DNA of 64,000 nt from Falsiroseomonas sp050563535 (GTDB lineage Bacteria; Pseudomonadota; Alphaproteobacteria; Acetobacterales; Acetobacteraceae): the NCBI RefSeq assembly GCF_050563535.1, contig NZ_JBNXUO010000005.1:62001-126000 (forward strand), given 5' to 3'. A program made the position numbers and the translations under genes. Positions 18,861 to 30,630 of this stretch are shown piece by piece. Each line of letters begins with the position of its first letter. Positions within the stretch are counted from its first letter, which is position 1. Below the pieces are notes generated by a model. The model was not told the origin of the DNA, ran no database searches, and saw only the letters and a program-made list of their open reading frames with translations.

Positions 18861-19773
18861 GACCCTTCCCGACCTGCGCCCCGTCGTCGTCTGCCTCGGC
18901 AGCGTCGTCATGGACCATACCTTCCACGTGGACGAAGTCGTCCAGCCACCCTCGAAGAACCGGGCGCGATCCTACATGCTCGGTGCCGGCGGGCTCGCCG
19001 CCAACGCCTCCATCGCCGTCAGCCGCCTCGGTGGCAACTGCATCTTCTGGGGACGGGTCGGGGATGACCTGAATGGCGGTCCCCTGCTGGACGCGCTTGC
19101 CGAACAGGGGGTGGATGTCGCGCATTGCCACCGCGCACCCGGCGGCCGCACCCCCGTCTCGGCCGTGCTGGTCGATCCGGTCGGGGAGCGCAGCATCTAC
19201 GCCTATCGCGGCGAGCAACTCGGCACCGATCCGGCCTGGCTGCCGCTCGGCCAGCTCGACCGGGCACGGTCCTTCCTTTGCGACCCGCGCTGGCCGGAAG
19301 GCAGCGCGCGCGCGCTGGACTACGCCCGTGCGCGGGGCCTGCCCACGGTGATCGACGGCGAGAAGAGCGAGACGCGCATCCTGCTCGACCTCATCCCGCG
19401 CACCGACCACGCCATCTTCTCGGTCCCCGGCCTTGTCAACTACGCGCCGGGCGCAAGGCCGGCGGAGGCGCTGCGCCTGGCCATCGCGGCGGGCTGCAAG
19501 GTGGCCGGCGTGACGCGCGGGGAGAAGGGGACGCTGTGGCTGACCGCCGAAGACCCGGAACCCCGCGTGACGCCGGCTTTCCGCGTGCAGGCCACGAACA
19601 CGACCGGGGCGGGGGATGTCTTCCACGGCGCCTATGCGCTGGCGATCGCGGAGGGGCAGCCGGTGGAGCGCGCGATGCGCTTCGCTTCCGCCGCCGGTGC
19701 GCTGCGCGCGCGCGACGGCGCGACGCCCACGCGGGAGATGCTGGAGGCGCTGCTCTGCGCACAGCCGGGCTGA
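18859..19773 (+). CDS. PfkB-family carbohydrate kinase
   Basis: A 304-residue ribokinase/PfkB-fold sugar or nucleoside kinase. The N-terminal CLGSVVMDHTFHVDEV and glycine stretch GAGGLAANASIAVSRLGG form the substrate lid and PfkB signature 1. The C-terminal signature 2, NTTGAGDVFHGAYALAIAEG, includes the catalytic Asp. Length is typical. The ATG at 18859 shares a CATG with the divergent pseudouridine synthase, so its promoter must lie inside that gene. The substrate is not identifiable; neighbours give no pathway. Confidence 0.88.
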   Translation: MTLPDLRPVVVCLGSVVMDHTFHVDEVVQPPSKNRARSYMLGAGGLAANASIAVSRLGGNCIFWGRVGDDLNGGPLLDALAEQGVDVAHCHRAPGGRTPVSAVLVDPVGERSIYAYRGEQLGTDPAWLPLGQLDRARSFLCDPRWPEGSARALDYARARGLPTVIDGEKSETRILLDLIPRTDHAIFSVPGLVNYAPGARPAEALRLAIAAGCKVAGVTRGEKGTLWLTAEDPEPRVTPAFRVQATNTTGAGDVFHGAYALAIAEGQPVERAMRFASAAGALRARDGATPTREMLEALLCAQPG

Positions 19774-19860
19774 CGCGGATGCTGGGAGGCGGACCGGTCC
19801 TCGACGCCCGATGCAGGAGTTCCGGTCGTCGTCGGAGATGACTGCCGGCAGGAAGCGAAA

Positions 19861-19884
19861 GGGGGCGGGCCGCGGCCCGCCCCC
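19861..19884. terminator. Bidirectional terminator-like 24-bp perfect palindrome
   Basis: A 24-base perfect palindrome (12-bp half-site GGGGGCGGGCCG) sits between the convergent stops of the PfkB kinase and the ompW gene. On the minus strand it is followed by TTT; on the plus strand there is no T-run. Its position between converging genes suits a shared terminator. Confidence 0.6.
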
Positions 19885-19907
19885 CTGTCATGCTCCGACC
19901 CTGGGGA

Positions 19908-20552
19908 TCAGAAACGGTAGCGCACGCTGGCGCCGACGATCCAGGGATCGAGGTCGGCCTGGCCGCGCACCGGGCCGAGCGCGGTGCTGACGCGCACATC
20001 CGGGCTGAGCCAAAGGCGCTTCACGTCGACATTGGCCAGCCAGTTCGGCGTGATCTCGTAGTCGACGCCCGCATTCAGCGCGAAGCCCCAGGCATTCTGG
20101 ACATCCACGCTGCTGACCGCCGGATGGCGGCTGCCGCCTTCGCCATAGGCCACCGTGTAGTTCACGCCGGCGCCGACATAGGGGCTGAAGCGGGAGGTGG
20201 GCAGCGGGTGGTACTGCAGCGTCACGGTCGGTGGCAGCAGCCACACGCGGCCGAGTCCGACATCGCCGACCGCCGTGCCGCGCACCGTGACGTCATGGCG
20301 CGTGGTCGCCGCGATCACGTTCACGGCGAAGTTGGGCGAGAGGAAATAGGTCAGGTCGAGCTGCGGGGTGGCCGTGTCGCTCGGATGCGGGGTGCCGCCG
20401 ATGGTGGTGCTGCCGGCATTCCGCGGAAACACGCCGATGATGCCGGCGCCGAGCACGATGTCGCCCGCCTGCTTGCCGCGCACGTCCTGCGCCATCGCGG
20501 GCATGGCCGCAACCGCCAGGGCGAGGGTCGCGGCGATAGTCTTGAACTGCAT
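19908..20552 (-). CDS. ompW: OmpW family outer membrane protein
   Basis: A 214-residue protein with a cleavable signal peptide (MQFKTIAATLALAVAAMPAMA, cut before QDV). The body alternates polar and apolar residues like an eight-stranded barrel. Family marks include GDIVLGAGIIGVFP near the N-terminus, PTVTLQYHPLPTSRFSPYVGAGVNY in the middle and a C-terminal aromatic ending VRYRF, the outer-membrane sorting signal. OmpW forms a narrow hydrophobic channel for small apolar molecules. It stands alone with its own intergenic region (20553-20725), which must hold its promoter; no strong motif was recognised there. Confidence 0.88.
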   Translation of the reverse strand: MQFKTIAATLALAVAAMPAMAQDVRGKQAGDIVLGAGIIGVFPRNAGSTTIGGTPHPSDTATPQLDLTYFLSPNFAVNVIAATTRHDVTVRGTAVGDVGLGRVWLLPPTVTLQYHPLPTSRFSPYVGAGVNYTVAYGEGGSRHPAVSSVDVQNAWGFALNAGVDYEITPNWLANVDVKRLWLSPDVRVSTALGPVRGQADLDPWIVGASVRYRF

Positions 20553-20725
20553 GGCCTTGCCTTCTTCGTCCGCGGCGCGCCCGTGCGCGACCGCCGGCGC
20601 CGACTATCGGCCGGCCGGGACCACCAATCCTTGATCCATGTCATGCAGCCGTTTCGTTGGCGGCATCGCGGGTGCCGACCGTGGCGCGCGCGCCACGGCT
20701 GACATTCCGGCAAGGGGAGGCGCAG

Positions 20726-21703
20726 CTACTCCGCGCGGATGTTGGCGGCCTGCACCACCTGCCGCCAGCGCGCGATCTCCTCCTCCTGAAAGCGGCGGTA
20801 CTCGTCGGGCGAACTGGCCACCACGTCGAAGCCGATGGCGTTCAGCCGCTGCACCGTCTCGGCGTGCCGCAGCGCATCGGCCACCGTGCCATGCACGCGC
20901 GACAGCAGCGGTGCCGCCATGCCGGCCGGCGCCATCACCGCCTGCCAGGAGGTGACGACGAAATCGGGCAGGCCCTGCTCGATCGCGGTCGGCACATCGG
21001 GCAGCAGGCGGTTGCGCTCCGCGCTCGTCACCGCGATCGCGCGCAGCCGCCCGCCCTGGATGTGGCCGGCGACGGTGCCGAGATTCTGGAAGGAGAGTTG
21101 CACGTTGCCGGCGATAAGGTCGGTCGCCGCCGCGGCGCCGCCCTGGTAGGGCACATGTTCCGGATCGGTCTGCGTCCGCTGCTTGAACAGCTCCATCGTC
21201 AGGTGGTCCGACGAGCCGACGCCCGATGTGGAATAGCTCGTCCGCCCGCGGTTCTGCCGCAGCCAGGCGACCAGTTCCGGAAGCGTGCGCGCCGGCACGC
21301 GGTCCGGGTTCACCACCATCACGTTCGGCGTCGTGACGGCAAGGGTGATCGGCGTCAGCTCCCGCAGCGGGTCGTAGCCCAGGTTCGGGCGCAGCGCGGT
21401 GTTGATGGCGAAGACGCCGATCGAGCCCACGAACAGCATGTGCCCGTCGGCGGCGGCGCGCACCACCTGCCGGGCCGCGACCTCGCCATTCGCGCCGGGC
21501 CTGTTCTCCGCGACGACGGGCTGGCCCAGGCTCTGCCCCATGCGGGCCGCGATCGCGCGCGCCACGATGTCGGACGGGCCGCCGGCGACGAAGGGAACCA
21601 GGATGGTGACGGGGCGGGCCGGCCACTCCGCGGCCTGCGCAACCGCGGGCCGCGGCAGCATTGGCGCGGCGGCAAGCAGGCCCAGCAGGTGGCGGCGATG
21701 CAT
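20726..21703 (-). CDS. Bug/TctC-family tripartite tricarboxylate-type substrate-binding protein
   Basis: A 325-residue periplasmic binding protein. The signal peptide carries a twin arginine (MHRRHLLGLLAAAP...AVAQA), followed by the family opening WPARPVTILVPFVAGGPSDIVAR. GQPVVAENRPGANGEVAARQV is the characteristic ligand-site segment, and Asp in HVPYQGGAAAATDLIAG fits the second lobe. ATG 21703 is supported by GGGAGAGAA upstream; longer in-frame starts lack a signal peptide. No TctA/TctB membrane genes are near, as is common for the expanded orphan Bug proteins of Acetobacteraceae and Burkholderiales. The ligand is unknown, probably a carboxylate. Confidence 0.88.
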   Translation of the reverse strand: MHRRHLLGLLAAAPMLPRPAVAQAAEWPARPVTILVPFVAGGPSDIVARAIAARMGQSLGQPVVAENRPGANGEVAARQVVRAAADGHMLFVGSIGVFAINTALRPNLGYDPLRELTPITLAVTTPNVMVVNPDRVPARTLPELVAWLRQNRGRTSYSTSGVGSSDHLTMELFKQRTQTDPEHVPYQGGAAAATDLIAGNVQLSFQNLGTVAGHIQGGRLRAIAVTSAERNRLLPDVPTAIEQGLPDFVVTSWQAVMAPAGMAAPLLSRVHGTVADALRHAETVQRLNAIGFDVVASSPDEYRRFQEEEIARWRQVVQAANIRAE

Positions 21704-21779
21704 GGCGTTCTCTCCCGCGGATCGACTTGGAGGCAGCATGCATCGCCACGGGCCGGGCCGGAAGGGTGCCACGCCGCAG

Positions 21780-21983
21780 CTACTTGCGTCGCTTCGCCGC
21801 CTTGCCCGTGGGCAGGCCGACCGCCGCCAGCGCCGCGAGACGCCCCGGCAGGGCATCCCTGATCGCGGGGCGGGCCGGCTTCTCCTTCTTCCACAGCTTC
21901 TTCTCGTGCCGCGTCATGCCGCAGCCGAGGCACCACCCACGTTCGTCGTCGTAGCGGCAGATGTCGATGCAGGGATTGGCCAT
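21780..21983 (-). CDS. DUF1289 domain protein, small Cys-rich
   Basis: A 67-residue protein with the DUF1289 core NPCIDICRYDDERGWCLGCG: Cys at 5, 9, 18 and 21 form a likely metal (zinc or Fe-S) site. A basic C-terminus (KAAKRRK) follows. Function is unknown for the family; such proteins often sit next to housekeeping genes. It reads away from the histidine kinase gene. Confidence 0.8.
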   Translation of the reverse strand: MANPCIDICRYDDERGWCLGCGMTRHEKKLWKKEKPARPAIRDALPGRLAALAAVGLPTGKAAKRRK

Positions 21984-22060
21984 GCGGCTGCAACGGCTGT
22001 CGCGCCATCCGGCTCCGGCCGGGGGAATCTCACCGTGCCGGGAAGGGGTCTGCCCCCGGG

Positions 22061-22088
22061 TTGCCGTGCTCCGGCTGGTGCCTATCAT
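22061..22088 (+). promoter_or_regulatory. Candidate sigma-70 promoter for the hybrid kinase
   Basis: TTGCCG (22061-22066), a 16-bp spacer and TATCAT (22083-22088) lie in an A/T-rich island within otherwise very GC-rich DNA, just upstream of the kinase gene. The match is 4/6 and 5/6 to the consensus. Confidence 0.45.
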
Positions 22089-22166
22089 ATACCACCGAAA
22101 GGGGGAGTGCGGCGTGGGAGGCCCGCGACACGCCGCCGGCAATGTCCATCTGACGGAGCATCCGCA

Positions 22167-25118
22167 TTGCGTCCTGCGGCGCGCGCCGAACCCTCTGCGG
22201 GCGATGACGGCGGAGGCCAGCCTCCTCTGCCCGTGGCCGCCGCGCGGCCGTTCCGCTGGCACCTCCTGCGGCTGGTCCTCGCGGTCACGCTTCCGCTGGT
22301 CGTCCTCGCCGTCGGGCTGGTGGCCTGGGCGGCCGAAGGCCAGCGGCGCGACCTGCTGCGCGGCATCGAGGACACGGCACGCACGCTGCAACTGGCGGTC
22401 GACCGCGAACTGGACCTGATCCTCGCCAGCCTCGACGTGCTGGCCACCTCGCCCGCGCTCGACCAGGCGCTGGCGGCGGGGGCGGGCGATGCCGGGGTGG
22501 CGGCGCTGCATGCGCAGGCCAGCGAGATCGTGGCACGGCGGCCCGGGACGCTGTCGATCATCTGGTTGCTGCCGACCGGTTCGCCGACCCCGGTGCTCAA
22601 CACCCTGCTCCCGCCAGGCGTGGTCCCGCCGGCGCTGACCGGATCGCGCTATCCGCCGCGCGGCATCGGCCAGGCACCCGCGGCGGGCAGCGCCTTCGCC
22701 GCCGCGATCGCGACCGGGCGGCCCTATGTGGGCGACCTCGTCCGCGGTCCGGTCGCGGACTGGACCATCGCCGTCACGCTGCCCGTGCGCCGGGGCGACC
22801 GCATCGTGGGCGTGCTCGCGGCCGGCCTTCGCCCGGCAAGCCTGGGGGAGGTGCTGCGCCGGCACATGCCGGTGGGATCCGGCACCGCGGCGGTGCTCGA
22901 CCGCGGCGGCATCATCGTCGCCCGCACGGCGGAGGAGGAGCGGTTCGTCGGAACCTCCGCCACGCCGGACGTGCTCGCCTTCCTCCAGGACGAACGGGCC
23001 GTCGCCGCCGCCTCGGTCGGCCGGACGGCCCATGGCAGCAAGGTCTATTCGGCCTTCCGGCGCCTGCGGGTGGCGCCCTTCGCCGTGGCCTATGGCGCGC
23101 CGCGCGCCGAGATCGATGCCCCGCTCCGGCAGGGTCTCGCGATCGCGGGGACGAGCGCGCTGCTCGCCCTCGCCCTGGCCGTCGTCGCCGCGCTGCGGAT
23201 CGGCAGGCGGCTGGGGGCGGAGGTCTCCGCGCTCGGGGCCGACGCGCCGCTGCTGGTGCGCGGGGAGCCCCCGCCCGCGCGTCCGCGCTTCCAGGTGCGG
23301 GAGATCGCCGCGGCACGGGATGCGCTGCTGCGCTCCACCGCCTCGCTCGCGGAGAGCGAGGCGCGGTTCGCGCGCGCCGTGGAGGCGGCGCGGATGGGCA
23401 CCTGGGAGTGGGACGTGCGGGCCGACCGCCTGACCGGCTCGGCGGGGCGCGAGGCGCTCTACGGCCGCCCGCCCGGCACGATCTCCACGCGCGCCGACCT
23501 GCTCGCGGCCATCCACCCGGAAGACCGGGCGATGGTGAAGGCGGCCGCCGACGCGGCGCTGGCAGGCGAGAGGGACGGGCTGTACGAGGCCGAGTACCGC
23601 ACGCTCTGGCCCGACGGGACGACCCGCTGGCTGCACACCCAGGGGCGGGCCGAGCTTGGCCCCGATGGCGCGCCCCTGCGGCTGAGCGGCGCGCTGGTGG
23701 ACGTGACGGAACGCCGCCTGGCCGGCGCGGCCCTGCGGGAGAGCGAACGCCGCCTGCGACTGGCCCAGGACGCCGCCGGCATCGGCGTGTGGGAGCGCGA
23801 CCTGGTGACCGGCGCCGCGGCCTGGACGGAACGGGAATACCGGCTCTACGGCATCGACCCCTCGCTGCCGCCACCCGATGCCGAGACGCTGCGGGCGCTG
23901 ATCCTGCCGGAGGACCGTGCGCAGGGCCTGCTGTTCGAACGCCTGCGGGACCGCGGGCTGGCGGGCGAGGATCCCTCCGCGGCCCTGCGCGTGGAATACC
24001 GCATCCGGCAGCCGGATACCGGGGAGGTGCGGTGGCTGCAGGTCTTCGGCCGTGCCCTGCCGGGGCCAGATGGCCGGCCCGCGCGGGTGGTGGGCGTCAG
24101 CCTCGACGTCACCGACCAGCGGGAGGCCGCGCAGCGGCAGGCGCTGCTGATGCGGGAGGTGGACCACCGCGCGAAGAACGCGCTGGCGGTCGCCCTCTCG
24201 ATCGTGCAGCTGGCGCCGCGGGACGTGCCCCCCCGCGCCTTCGCCGCCGGCGTGACCGGCCGCATCGCCGCCATGGCCCGCGCGCACTCGCTGCTGGCGG
24301 CTGAACGCTGGTCGGGTGCCGATCTCCGCTCCCTCGCGGCAGGCGAACTCGCGACGCATGAGGGGCGGGTGGACCTCGATGGCCCGCCGGTGCGGCTGGC
24401 GGCGGATGCCGCGCAGCCGGTCGCGATGCTGCTGCACGAACTGGCCACCAACGCGGCCAAGCACGGCGCGCTGTCGGCGCCCGGGGGGCGCGTCGCGCTG
24501 TCCTGGCGGGTGGGCACCGGCGAGGGCGAGCCCGGGCTGCGGCTGGTGTGGCGCGAATCCGGCGGGCCGCCGCTGCACGGAACCCCGGCCCGCATCGGCT
24601 TCGGCTCCCGGCTGCTCACCTCCCTCGTGCGCCAGCAGCTTGGCGGGAGCATCGCCTTCGACTGGTCGCAGCCCGATGGCCTGGTCGTCACGCTCGACCT
24701 GCCGGGACGGCACCGGGGCGGGGCTGCCGCCGACGCGGCGCCGGGCATCGTCCCGGCCGCGGGTGCGCGGGTGCTGCTCGTCGAAGGGGATGCCAGACAG
24801 GCTGCGGCAGCCGAGGCCTGGTTGCGCGACCTGGGCTGCGAGGTGGAGGGCCCGGTGGCCGACCTTGCGACGGCGCTGCAGCATGCCGGGGCTGGCCCCG
24901 ATTTCGCCCTTGCGCTGCTCGACCGGGACCTGGGCGAGGGCATCGGGCCCGTGATGGAGCAACTGCGCGCCCGCAGTATCGCCTGCCTTCTCACCACAGG
25001 CAGGGAGGGCGGCGTGGCGGCGGAAGGGCAGGGGGACGATGCGGTCGCGGTGCTGCGCAAGCCCTACGGGCGCGAGGCCCTGGCCGAGGCCGTGGCCGAG
25101 GTCCTGGCAGGGCGGTAG
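22167..25118 (+). CDS. Hybrid HWE-family sensor histidine kinase with C-terminal receiver
   Basis: A 983-residue membrane sensor. Transmembrane helix 1 (~25-50) and helix 2 (~325-345) flank a ~275-residue periplasmic Cache-like domain. Two PAS domains follow (~396-520 and ~524-650, each ending in a DVTE/DVTD-type motif). The HWE kinase core has the phospho-acceptor His in REVDHRAKN (H667), an N-box HELATNAAKHG and the HWE-defining WRESGG. A receiver domain ends the protein (~865-983) with D919 as acceptor and K965. No ATG exists near the start: TTG 22167 is chosen for GGAG 8 nt upstream; GTG 22107 or 22233 are alternatives. HWE kinases often feed the general stress response. Confidence 0.85.
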   Translation: MRPAARAEPSAGDDGGGQPPLPVAAARPFRWHLLRLVLAVTLPLVVLAVGLVAWAAEGQRRDLLRGIEDTARTLQLAVDRELDLILASLDVLATSPALDQALAAGAGDAGVAALHAQASEIVARRPGTLSIIWLLPTGSPTPVLNTLLPPGVVPPALTGSRYPPRGIGQAPAAGSAFAAAIATGRPYVGDLVRGPVADWTIAVTLPVRRGDRIVGVLAAGLRPASLGEVLRRHMPVGSGTAAVLDRGGIIVARTAEEERFVGTSATPDVLAFLQDERAVAAASVGRTAHGSKVYSAFRRLRVAPFAVAYGAPRAEIDAPLRQGLAIAGTSALLALALAVVAALRIGRRLGAEVSALGADAPLLVRGEPPPARPRFQVREIAAARDALLRSTASLAESEARFARAVEAARMGTWEWDVRADRLTGSAGREALYGRPPGTISTRADLLAAIHPEDRAMVKAAADAALAGERDGLYEAEYRTLWPDGTTRWLHTQGRAELGPDGAPLRLSGALVDVTERRLAGAALRESERRLRLAQDAAGIGVWERDLVTGAAAWTEREYRLYGIDPSLPPPDAETLRALILPEDRAQGLLFERLRDRGLAGEDPSAALRVEYRIRQPDTGEVRWLQVFGRALPGPDGRPARVVGVSLDVTDQREAAQRQALLMREVDHRAKNALAVALSIVQLAPRDVPPRAFAAGVTGRIAAMARAHSLLAAERWSGADLRSLAAGELATHEGRVDLDGPPVRLAADAAQPVAMLLHELATNAAKHGALSAPGGRVALSWRVGTGEGEPGLRLVWRESGGPPLHGTPARIGFGSRLLTSLVRQQLGGSIAFDWSQPDGLVVTLDLPGRHRGGAAADAAPGIVPAAGARVLLVEGDARQAAAAEAWLRDLGCEVEGPVADLATALQHAGAGPDFALALLDRDLGEGIGPVMEQLRARSIACLLTTGREGGVAAEGQGDDAVAVLRKPYGREALAEAVAEVLAGR

Positions 25119-25175
25119 CGGCGCCGCGCCTTTCCCCGGATTGGCAGGCCCCCGACGGGGCGCGACACTCCGCGC

Positions 25176-27772
<2,597 letters not shown>

Positions 27773-27776
<4 letters not shown>

Positions 27777-28747
27777 CCACGAACCGCCGCGCTATCCTCG
27801 CCGCGGGCGCTGCCGCCCTGGCCGCGCCCCACGCCGCGCGCGCCCAGGCGCGCTGGCCGAACGGGCCGATCCGCCTGGTGGTGCCCTTCCCGCCGGGCGG
27901 CAGCCTGGACACCATCGCGCGGCTGGCCCAGCCGCACCTGTCGACCGAACTCGGCGTGCCGGTGGTGGTGGAGAACCGGCCCGGCGCTTCCGGCGCGCTC
28001 GGCACGCAGGTGGTGGCGCGGGCTGCGCCGGACGGCCAGACCTGGGGGGTGGTGTTCGACACCCATGCCTCCAACCCCGCGCTGATCCAGAACATCGGCT
28101 TCGACACGCGGCGCGACCTGGTGCCGGTGATGCTGGTCGCGACCTCCCCCATGGTCATCGCCTGCAACCTCCAGCGACCCTGGCGGGACCTGCGCGACAT
28201 GATCGCGGCCGCGCGCCGCGCGCCGGACACGGTCACCTACGGCACCGTCGGCAATGGCAGCCTGTCGCACCTGACGATGACGCTGATGCAGCGCCGCGGC
28301 GGCTTCCAGATCGTGCATGTTCCCTTCCGCGGCGGCAGCGCGATGACGACCTCCGCCATGGCGGGGCAGACCGACATGGCGATGGCGTCCAATGCCGGGC
28401 TGCTCGGCCAGGTGAACACCACGCTGCGGCCGCTGGCGCAGACCAGCGCGACTCGCAGCCCCGCGCTGCCCGACGTGCCGACGGTGCAGGAACAGGGCAT
28501 CGCCGGCATCGATGCGCGCGCCTTCTGGGCCGTGGTCGGTCCCGCCGGCGTGCCGGACGAGATCCTGCGCCGCTTCCACGGCGCGCTCGCCCGCGCCTAT
28601 GCCCAGCCCGAGGTGGTGGCCCGCGCCACCGGCCCGATGGGGGTGGACCTCGTCGTCTCCTCGCCCGAGGAGTTCGGCGCTTTCCTCGATCGGCAGATGG
28701 AGACCTGGGCGCAGGTGGTGCGGGACTACGACATCCGCGCGGATTGA
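27773..28747 (+). CDS. Bug/TctC-family substrate-binding protein coupled to aconitase
   Basis: A 324-residue periplasmic binding protein with a twin-arginine-like signal (MTTNRRAILAAGAAALAA...ARAQA). The family signatures are PIRLVVPFPPGGSLDTIAR, VPVVVENRPGASGALGTQVV and HVPFRGGSAMTTSAMAGQ. Its ATG overlaps the aconitase stop, so both are made from one transcript. That makes a tricarboxylate (citrate, aconitate, tricarballylate) a reasonable ligand guess, inferred from context only. No TctAB permease is in the window. The segments QPEVVARATGPMGVD and EEFGAFLDRQ are typical C-terminal features. Confidence 0.89.
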
Positions 28748-28751
28748 GCGT

Positions 28752-28779
28752 GGGGCGGGGGCGGCGCCTTGCCCGCCCC
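28752..28779 (+). terminator. GC hairpin downstream of the TctC gene
   Basis: GGGGCGGG at 28752-28759 pairs with CCCGCCCC at 28772-28779 over a 12-nt loop, just after the binding-protein stop and before the formate-THF ligase. No T-run follows; a terminator is likely by position only. Confidence 0.4.
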
Positions 28780-28826
28780 CCGCGGCCCGGTTAATCGCCC
28801 TTCGAACGAACCGGGAGATGCCGCCC

Positions 28827-30497
28827 ATGCCCACCGACCTCGAGATCGCGCGCGCCGCAACCCTGCGGCCGATCGCCGAGATCGCCGCCCGGGCCGGCAT
28901 CCCGGACGAGGCGCTGGAACCTTACGGGAAGCACAAGGCCAAGGTCTCGCCCGCCTTCGTCGCCGAAGCCTCGGCCCGGCCGCCGGGCGCGCTGGTGCTG
29001 GTCACCGGCATCAGCCCGACCCCGGCGGGCGAGGGCAAGACCACCACGACCGTCGGCCTCGGCGACGCGCTGAACGCGCTGGGCACGCGCACGATGATCT
29101 GCCTGCGGGAACCGTCGCTCGGCCCCTGCTTCGGCGTGAAGGGCGGGGCGACCGGCGGCGGCTACGCGCAGGTGCTGCCGATGGAGGACATCAACCTTCA
29201 CTTCACCGGCGACTTCCACGCCATCACCAGCGCCAACAACCTGCTCGCCGCCATGGTGGACAACCACCTCTACTGGGGAAACGAGCTCGCGCTGGACCCG
29301 CGCCGCGTCAGCTGGCGGCGTGCGATGGACATGAACGACCGCAACCTGCGGAGCACTGTTGTCGGCATGGGCGGGCCGACGCAGGGCGTGGTGCGGGAAG
29401 ACGGCTTCGACATCACCGTCGCGTCCGAGGTCATGGCGGCCTTCTGCCTCGCGCGTGACCTGGCGGAGCTGCAGGACAGGCTCGGCCGCATGATCGTCGG
29501 CCGCACGCGGGAGGGGAAGGCGGTAACGGCGCGCGACATCAAGGCGGACGGCGCGATGGCCGTGCTGCTGCGCGACGCGCTCGCCCCCAACCTCGTGCAG
29601 ACCATCGAGGGATCGCCCGCGCTGGTGCATGGCGGGCCCTTCGCCAACATCGCGCATGGCTGCAACAGCGTCGTCGCCACGCGGCTCGGGCTCGGCCTTG
29701 CCGAGGTGGTGGTGACGGAAGCCGGCTTCGGCGCCGATCTCGGCGCGGAGAAGTTCCTCGACATCAAGTGCCGCCTCGCCGGGCTCGCCCCCGCGGCCTG
29801 CGTCGTCGTAGCCACCGTGCGCGCGCTGAAGATGCATGGCGGCGTCGCGAAGGCCGATCTGGGGCGCGAGGACGTGGCGGCGGTGGAGCGCGGGGTGGTG
29901 AACCTCGCCCGCCATGTCGAGAACATGCACAAGTTCGGCCTGCCCGTGGTGGTCGCGCTGAACCGCTTCACATCCGACACGGATGCGGAGATCGGTGCCG
30001 TGCGCCAGGCGATGGCGCGGCTCGACACCGAGGCGGTGGTCTGCACGCATTGGGGCGATGGCGCGAAGGGGGCGATCGGACTTGCGCGCGCGGTGCAGGC
30101 GCGGATCGCCGGGGGGGCGGCGCGGTTCGCCCCGCTCTATCCGGATGCGATGCCGCTCGCGGAGAAGTTGCGCACCATCGCGCGGGAGATCTACCGCGCC
30201 TCCGATGTCGCGATCCCCGCGAATGTGATGCAGCGCCTCGCGCGATGGGAAGCGGAGGGATTCGGCGGGCTGCCGGTCTGCGTCGCCAAGACGCAATACA
30301 GCTTCAGCGCCGATCCGACGGCGCTTGGCGCGCCCACCGGCCATGTGCTGCCGGTGCGCGATGTCAGGCTTTCCGCGGGCGCAGGCTTCGTCGTCGCGGT
30401 CTGCGGGGAGATCATGACGATGCCCGGGCTGCCCCGGCGTCCAGCGGCGGAAGGCATCGGCATAGACGCTGACGGGAACATCATCGGCCTGTTCTGA
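28827..30497 (+). CDS. fhs: Formate-tetrahydrofolate ligase
   Basis: A 556-residue protein, exactly the family's length. It makes 10-formyl-THF from formate, THF and ATP in the cytoplasm, feeding purine and one-carbon metabolism. The P-loop TPAGEGKTTTTVG lies at 65-77. EPSLGPCFGVKGGATGGGYAQV and NLHFTGDFHAITSANNLLAA are highly conserved family blocks, and the C-terminus MTMPGLPRRPAAEGIDID-like ending is typical. ATG 28827 is chosen over ATG 28818 because GGGAG (28813-28817) is correctly spaced only for the former. It appears to be a single-gene unit. Confidence 0.96.
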   Translation: MPTDLEIARAATLRPIAEIAARAGIPDEALEPYGKHKAKVSPAFVAEASARPPGALVLVTGISPTPAGEGKTTTTVGLGDALNALGTRTMICLREPSLGPCFGVKGGATGGGYAQVLPMEDINLHFTGDFHAITSANNLLAAMVDNHLYWGNELALDPRRVSWRRAMDMNDRNLRSTVVGMGGPTQGVVREDGFDITVASEVMAAFCLARDLAELQDRLGRMIVGRTREGKAVTARDIKADGAMAVLLRDALAPNLVQTIEGSPALVHGGPFANIAHGCNSVVATRLGLGLAEVVVTEAGFGADLGAEKFLDIKCRLAGLAPAACVVVATVRALKMHGGVAKADLGREDVAAVERGVVNLARHVENMHKFGLPVVVALNRFTSDTDAEIGAVRQAMARLDTEAVVCTHWGDGAKGAIGLARAVQARIAGGAARFAPLYPDAMPLAEKLRTIAREIYRASDVAIPANVMQRLARWEAEGFGGLPVCVAKTQYSFSADPTALGAPTGHVLPVRDVRLSAGAGFVVAVCGEIMTMPGLPRRPAAEGIGIDADGNIIGLF

Positions 30498-30630
30498 CGC
30501 GCCGCGCGCCGTCCCGCTTGCGCTGACGAAACGTTGTTGCCGCCGGGTCCCTCGGCGTCGTCCCCCTGCCGCGTCCAACGCGATACGCTGCCCGCCGAAG
30601 ACGACCCGCGCCGGATGGGAGCGTTTGGTA

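Noticed and set aside
30498..30630. EcfG-type promoter (GGAAC-N16/17-CGTT) before the ECF sigma gene
   Set aside because: A CGTT-like segment is present, but no GGAAC box lies at the right distance.
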